Shown here piece after piece: positions 60,874 through 64,000 of a stretch of DNA of 64,000 bases (position 1 is the first letter of the stretch; each line of letters begins with the position of its first letter). The notes under the pieces are model-generated. The model saw only the letters and a program-made list of their open reading frames with translations. It did not search any database and was not told the DNA's origin. Both the position numbers and the translations under genes were made by a program. The stretch comes from Bacteroidaceae bacterium (lineage in GTDB: Bacteria > Bacteroidota > Bacteroidia > Bacteroidales > Bacteroidaceae): positions 1 through 64,000 of the forward strand of contig JAIKYE010000090.1 of assembly GCA_024683455.1 (NCBI GenBank). Reading direction: 5' to 3'.

Positions 60874-60920
60874 ACAAAGAAGGCTGTATGACGTATGATC
60901 ATACAGCCTTCTTTGTTTTT
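60874..60920. terminator. bidirectional intrinsic terminator between aspS and rng
   Basis: 17-bp perfect stem ACAAAGAAGGCTGTATG / CATACAGCCTTCTTTGT followed by T tract. Confidence 0.92.
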
Positions 60921-60936
60921 AGTGTGGTGTGCGGGG

Positions 60937-62511
60937 TTAACGTATTTCCACTTCTTCCTTCATGTCTATTTCCTGTCCGTCGGCATCTATGAACTGATAT
61001 TCCAGAAATGCCAGTTTTTGACTTGGAATCACTTTTACGCCAAGGCCGTACTTCCATTGCCATTTGCGTTTTAGAGAGAATATTCCCTTGCATAGGAATG
61101 CATATACGTAAGGATGGACGTAGAGGTTGAAACGCTTCATTCCCAATTTCTTGTTCAAGAGCTTGATTTTACCTTCTAGTACGCTTTCAAAAAGGAAGCT
61201 GCTCTTAATCTTTCCTGTGCCGTGACAGGTGGGGCAAGATTCCTCTACCTGCACGTCCATTACCGGTCTTACGCGCTGGCGGGTTATCTGCATCAAACCA
61301 AACTTGGAGAGGGGAAGAATGTTGTGGCGAGCACGGTCGCGTTTCATGTTCTCGCACATGTGTTCGTAAAGTGTTTGGCGGTCTTCGGCTAATTTCATAT
61401 CAATGAAATCGACCACTATGATTCCGCCCATATCTCTCAGTCTTAGCTGGCGTGCTAACTCGTCGGCTGCGCCTAGATTTACTTCCAGCGCGTTAGCTTC
61501 CTGTCCGTTTTTATTCTTTGCTCGGTTGCCGCTGTTTACATCCACCACGTGCAGTGCTTCTGTATGTTCTATTATCAGATAAGCTCCGTGTTTGTATGAT
61601 ACTGTACGGCCGAATCCAGACTTAATCTGCCTTGTAATGTCAAAGTTGTCAAAGATAGGTAGATTTCCCTTGTAGAGTTTAACAACGCTTAATCTGTCTG
61701 GTGCTATCAGTGAGACATAGTCCTTAATCTCGTTGAAAACATCTTCCTTGTTAACGTAGATGTTCTCATAGCTTGGATTAAAGAGGTCTCTAAGCATACC
61801 TACGGTACGACTTGTTTCTTCGTAAACGAGTGCAGGTAGCGACTTGGCTTTTTGAGCTTGCTTCAGGCATTCTTCCCAACGTTTTACCAACACCTTCATT
61901 TCGGTGTCTATTTCTGCAACGCGTTTTCCTTCTGCTACTGTACGTACTATTACGCCACAGTTATGTGGCTTTATGCTTTGTATGATTTGTTTAAGTCTCG
62001 ATCGTTCCTCTGCACTCTTTATTTTGGTAGAGATGGAGACTTTGTCGTCAAAAGGTATTAGAACTAGATAGCGTCCGGGGAAGGTTATTTCGCAGGTAAG
62101 GCGTGGTCCTTTTGTGCTGATGGGCTCTTTTACTATCTGTACCAATATTTCCTGTCCTTGTTGAAGTACGTTCTGTACACTGCCGGTCTTTTCCAACTCG
62201 TGTTGGAAGGTGGCTTTCTCAAAAGGGGAGAGACTCTTCTTGTCGTTAAGAACCTGTTTCAGGTATTTGGCATAGGAATTAAATTGTGATCCTAAATCAA
62301 GATAGTGCAGGAAAGCATCGCGTTCGTGTCCAACGTTAACAAAACAGGCGTTCAAGCCAGGCATTAATTTGCGGACTTTGGCCAAATAGATATTGCCTAC
62401 CGAGAAGGAGGCTGATTGCTCTTCTTCCTGATATTCGACAAGCTTCTTGTCTTCGGTAAGAGCAATGGCAATCTTCTTTGGCTGGACGTCTATGAAAAGT
62501 TCGCTAGTCAT
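60937..62511 (-). CDS. rng: ribonuclease G/E family endoribonuclease
   Basis: SFSVGNIYLAKVRKLMPGLNACFVNVGHERDAFLHYLDLG, VDVNSGNRAKN, GGIIVVDFIDM, CPTCHGTGKI. Confidence 0.95.
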   Translation of the reverse strand: MTSELFIDVQPKKIAIALTEDKKLVEYQEEEQSASFSVGNIYLAKVRKLMPGLNACFVNVGHERDAFLHYLDLGSQFNSYAKYLKQVLNDKKSLSPFEKATFQHELEKTGSVQNVLQQGQEILVQIVKEPISTKGPRLTCEITFPGRYLVLIPFDDKVSISTKIKSAEERSRLKQIIQSIKPHNCGVIVRTVAEGKRVAEIDTEMKVLVKRWEECLKQAQKAKSLPALVYEETSRTVGMLRDLFNPSYENIYVNKEDVFNEIKDYVSLIAPDRLSVVKLYKGNLPIFDNFDITRQIKSGFGRTVSYKHGAYLIIEHTEALHVVDVNSGNRAKNKNGQEANALEVNLGAADELARQLRLRDMGGIIVVDFIDMKLAEDRQTLYEHMCENMKRDRARHNILPLSKFGLMQITRQRVRPVMDVQVEESCPTCHGTGKIKSSFLFESVLEGKIKLLNKKLGMKRFNLYVHPYVYAFLCKGIFSLKRKWQWKYGLGVKVIPSQKLAFLEYQFIDADGQEIDMKEEVEIR

Positions 62512-62553
62512 TCTTGTCTTTCTTGTTTTGTTAAATACTAATCTTAAAAAAGA

Positions 62554-62583
62554 CTCGGTGACATGTTTAAGTCTGTCACCGAG
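62554..62583 (-). terminator. intrinsic terminator downstream of the 29-aa ribosomal-type small gene
   Basis: Minus strand CTCGGTGACA-GACTTAAACA-TGTCACCGAG followed by TCTTTTTT. Confidence 0.85.
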
Positions 62584-62605
62584 CCATGTCTTCTGAGAAG
62601 TACTT

Positions 62606-62695
62606 TTACTTGCTCTTATGTCTGTTCTTTCTCAGTCTCTTCTTACGCTTGTGAGTAGACATTTTGTGTCTCTTATGCTTCTTTCCGTTTGGCAT
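62606..62695 (-). CDS. 29-aa highly basic protein, AURKAIP1/COX24 (mS38/bS22-like) family candidate
   Basis: Manually translated MPNGKKHKRHKMSTHKRKKRLRKNRHKSK*; own terminator; below the ORF-track threshold. Confidence 0.85.
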   Translation of the reverse strand: MPNGKKHKRHKMSTHKRKKRLRKNRHKSK

Positions 62696-62877
62696 AATTG
62701 TTTGTTATTTATGGGTTAGTACTATTATTTCTTGCTTTTCGAGCTGCAAAATTACAATTTTTATCTTAAAGCCGAAAGCATTTTCTCGATTTTTTATCTT
62801 AAAAAAAAGTGTATGAGCTTGTTTCTTGCTGCTTTTTATGTAATTTTGTGACCCGAAAGAAGGTTAATTATCAGAAA

Positions 62878-63903
62878 ATGGCAGATTTTTCAGCAATTAT
62901 AGAGCAATGGTATGAACAGCATAAAAGGGTGTTGCCATGGCGCGAGACTACCAATCCATATTATATATGGCTTTCTGAGATTATTCTACAGCAGACAAGG
63001 GTAGAGCAGGGTAGGGCTTATTATGAGCGTTTCGTTGCCGCCTTTCCTACCGTCCAGACATTGGCGGCAGCTTCAGAAGAGCAAGTGTTGCTGCTTTGGC
63101 AGGGATTAGGTTATTACAGTAGGGCTCGTAATCTACATAAGGCTGCGCAGCAGATAGTTGCTCTTGGTTCCTTTCCTTCCGATTATAAATCCATTCTTTC
63201 GTTACCAGGCGTTGGCCCTTATACGGCTGCAGCCATAGCAAGCTTTGCTTATGGTCAACCGTATGCCGTTTTGGACGGTAATGTTTTTCGTGTTTTGTCA
63301 AGATACTTTGGTATTTATACACCAATAGACTCTGCTGAAGGTAAAAAAGAGTTTAAGGCTCTGGCCGATGAGTTGTTAGATAAAAGACGCCCCTCCCTTT
63401 ATAATCAAGCCATTATGGATTTTGGGGCCTTGGTATGTAAACCATCTGGAGCAGATTGCACCCTTTGCCCTCTCTGTGAGACGTGTGTGGCTTATTCTCA
63501 TAATTGTGTGCAGCAACTGCCAATTAAAGAAAAAAAAATAGAACATAAAACTCGTTGGTTCTCATACGTTTATATTTGTGACTCTAAAGAAAATGTCCTA
63601 ATTAGAAGAAGGGAAAGTGATGATATTTGGAAAGGCCTTTTTGAGTTCCCTTTGATAGAGTCTATTGAGGAAATTTCGCCCTCTTTGTTGCAAGATAAAT
63701 TCCCCGCAGGGGAGTGGACTCTGCTTCGCCAAGGTTTTGTTCATCACTTAACGCATCAGCGTTTGGTCGTTAATTTCTATATGTTGAAACTATTCCAAGA
63801 AAATGCATGTATTCCTGGTCTGTGGGTAAAGAAATCAGAACTTCAGAACTATGCTTTTCCACAGCTTCTTGTTAAGTTGCTCATTCGTACCGACATTATA
63901 TAA
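62878..63903 (+). CDS. mutY: A/G-specific adenine glycosylase
   Basis: LPWRETTNPYYIWLSEIILQQTRVEQG, LPGVGPYTAAAIASFAYGQPYAVLDGNVFRVLSR, C-x6-C-x2-C-x5-C Fe-S motif (CKPSGADCTLCPLCETC). Confidence 0.96.
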   Translation: MADFSAIIEQWYEQHKRVLPWRETTNPYYIWLSEIILQQTRVEQGRAYYERFVAAFPTVQTLAAASEEQVLLLWQGLGYYSRARNLHKAAQQIVALGSFPSDYKSILSLPGVGPYTAAAIASFAYGQPYAVLDGNVFRVLSRYFGIYTPIDSAEGKKEFKALADELLDKRRPSLYNQAIMDFGALVCKPSGADCTLCPLCETCVAYSHNCVQQLPIKEKKIEHKTRWFSYVYICDSKENVLIRRRESDDIWKGLFEFPLIESIEEISPSLLQDKFPAGEWTLLRQGFVHHLTHQRLVVNFYMLKLFQENACIPGLWVKKSELQNYAFPQLLVKLLIRTDII

Positions 63904-64000
63904 AACCAACATGTGCATGATATAAGGCGGAACGATTGGATTGCGGAGGAGTTTGAACACTAAATACTCCTTGAATTTAGGCTTCAGACTCCTCGTAAGT

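Noticed and set aside
63835-64000. Minus-strand open frame running in from the right window edge (…LTRSLKPKFKEYLVFKLLRNPIVPPYIMHMLVLYNVGTNEQLNKKLWKSIVLKF*)
   Set aside because: Overlaps the mutY 3' end by ~69 nt and cannot be assessed without sequence beyond the window; not called

Overview
This 64 kb window is a Bacteroidales (Prevotella/Bacteroides-like) chromosomal segment. It is densely packed with mostly housekeeping genes, including dnaX, pyrC, guaA, tkt, rpiB, a galM-MFS-galK-SGLT operon, folC-dnaJ-grpE, tilS, recN, coaBC, dnaN, an RND efflux operon, rho, rarA, purT, aspS, rng and mutY. Two tandem identical tRNA-Lys(CTT) genes are present. I saw no CRISPR array, prophage, transposase or rRNA. 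Many genes are preceded by the Bacteroidetes -7 promoter motif TAnnTTTG, and several intergenic regions hold strong hairpin terminators. The observations most worth follow-up are: (i) a DUF3127 protein divergent from dnaN whose C-terminus (EGEDLPF) mimics the SSB acidic tip; (ii) a free-standing MetH reactivation domain; (iii) an RND permease with an apparent extra TM hairpin in its porter domain; (iv) a degenerate trypsin-like/TPR fusion; (v) two small ORFs missed by the 60-aa ORF track, a 29-aa basic AURKAIP1/COX24-like protein and a 50-aa single-TM protein; and (vi) an unusually long intergenic region (36.2-37.0 kb) with clustered TGACAC repeats. I found no convincing large novel multi-gene defence or mobile system. 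All family calls are from reading the sequence; no database search was run.
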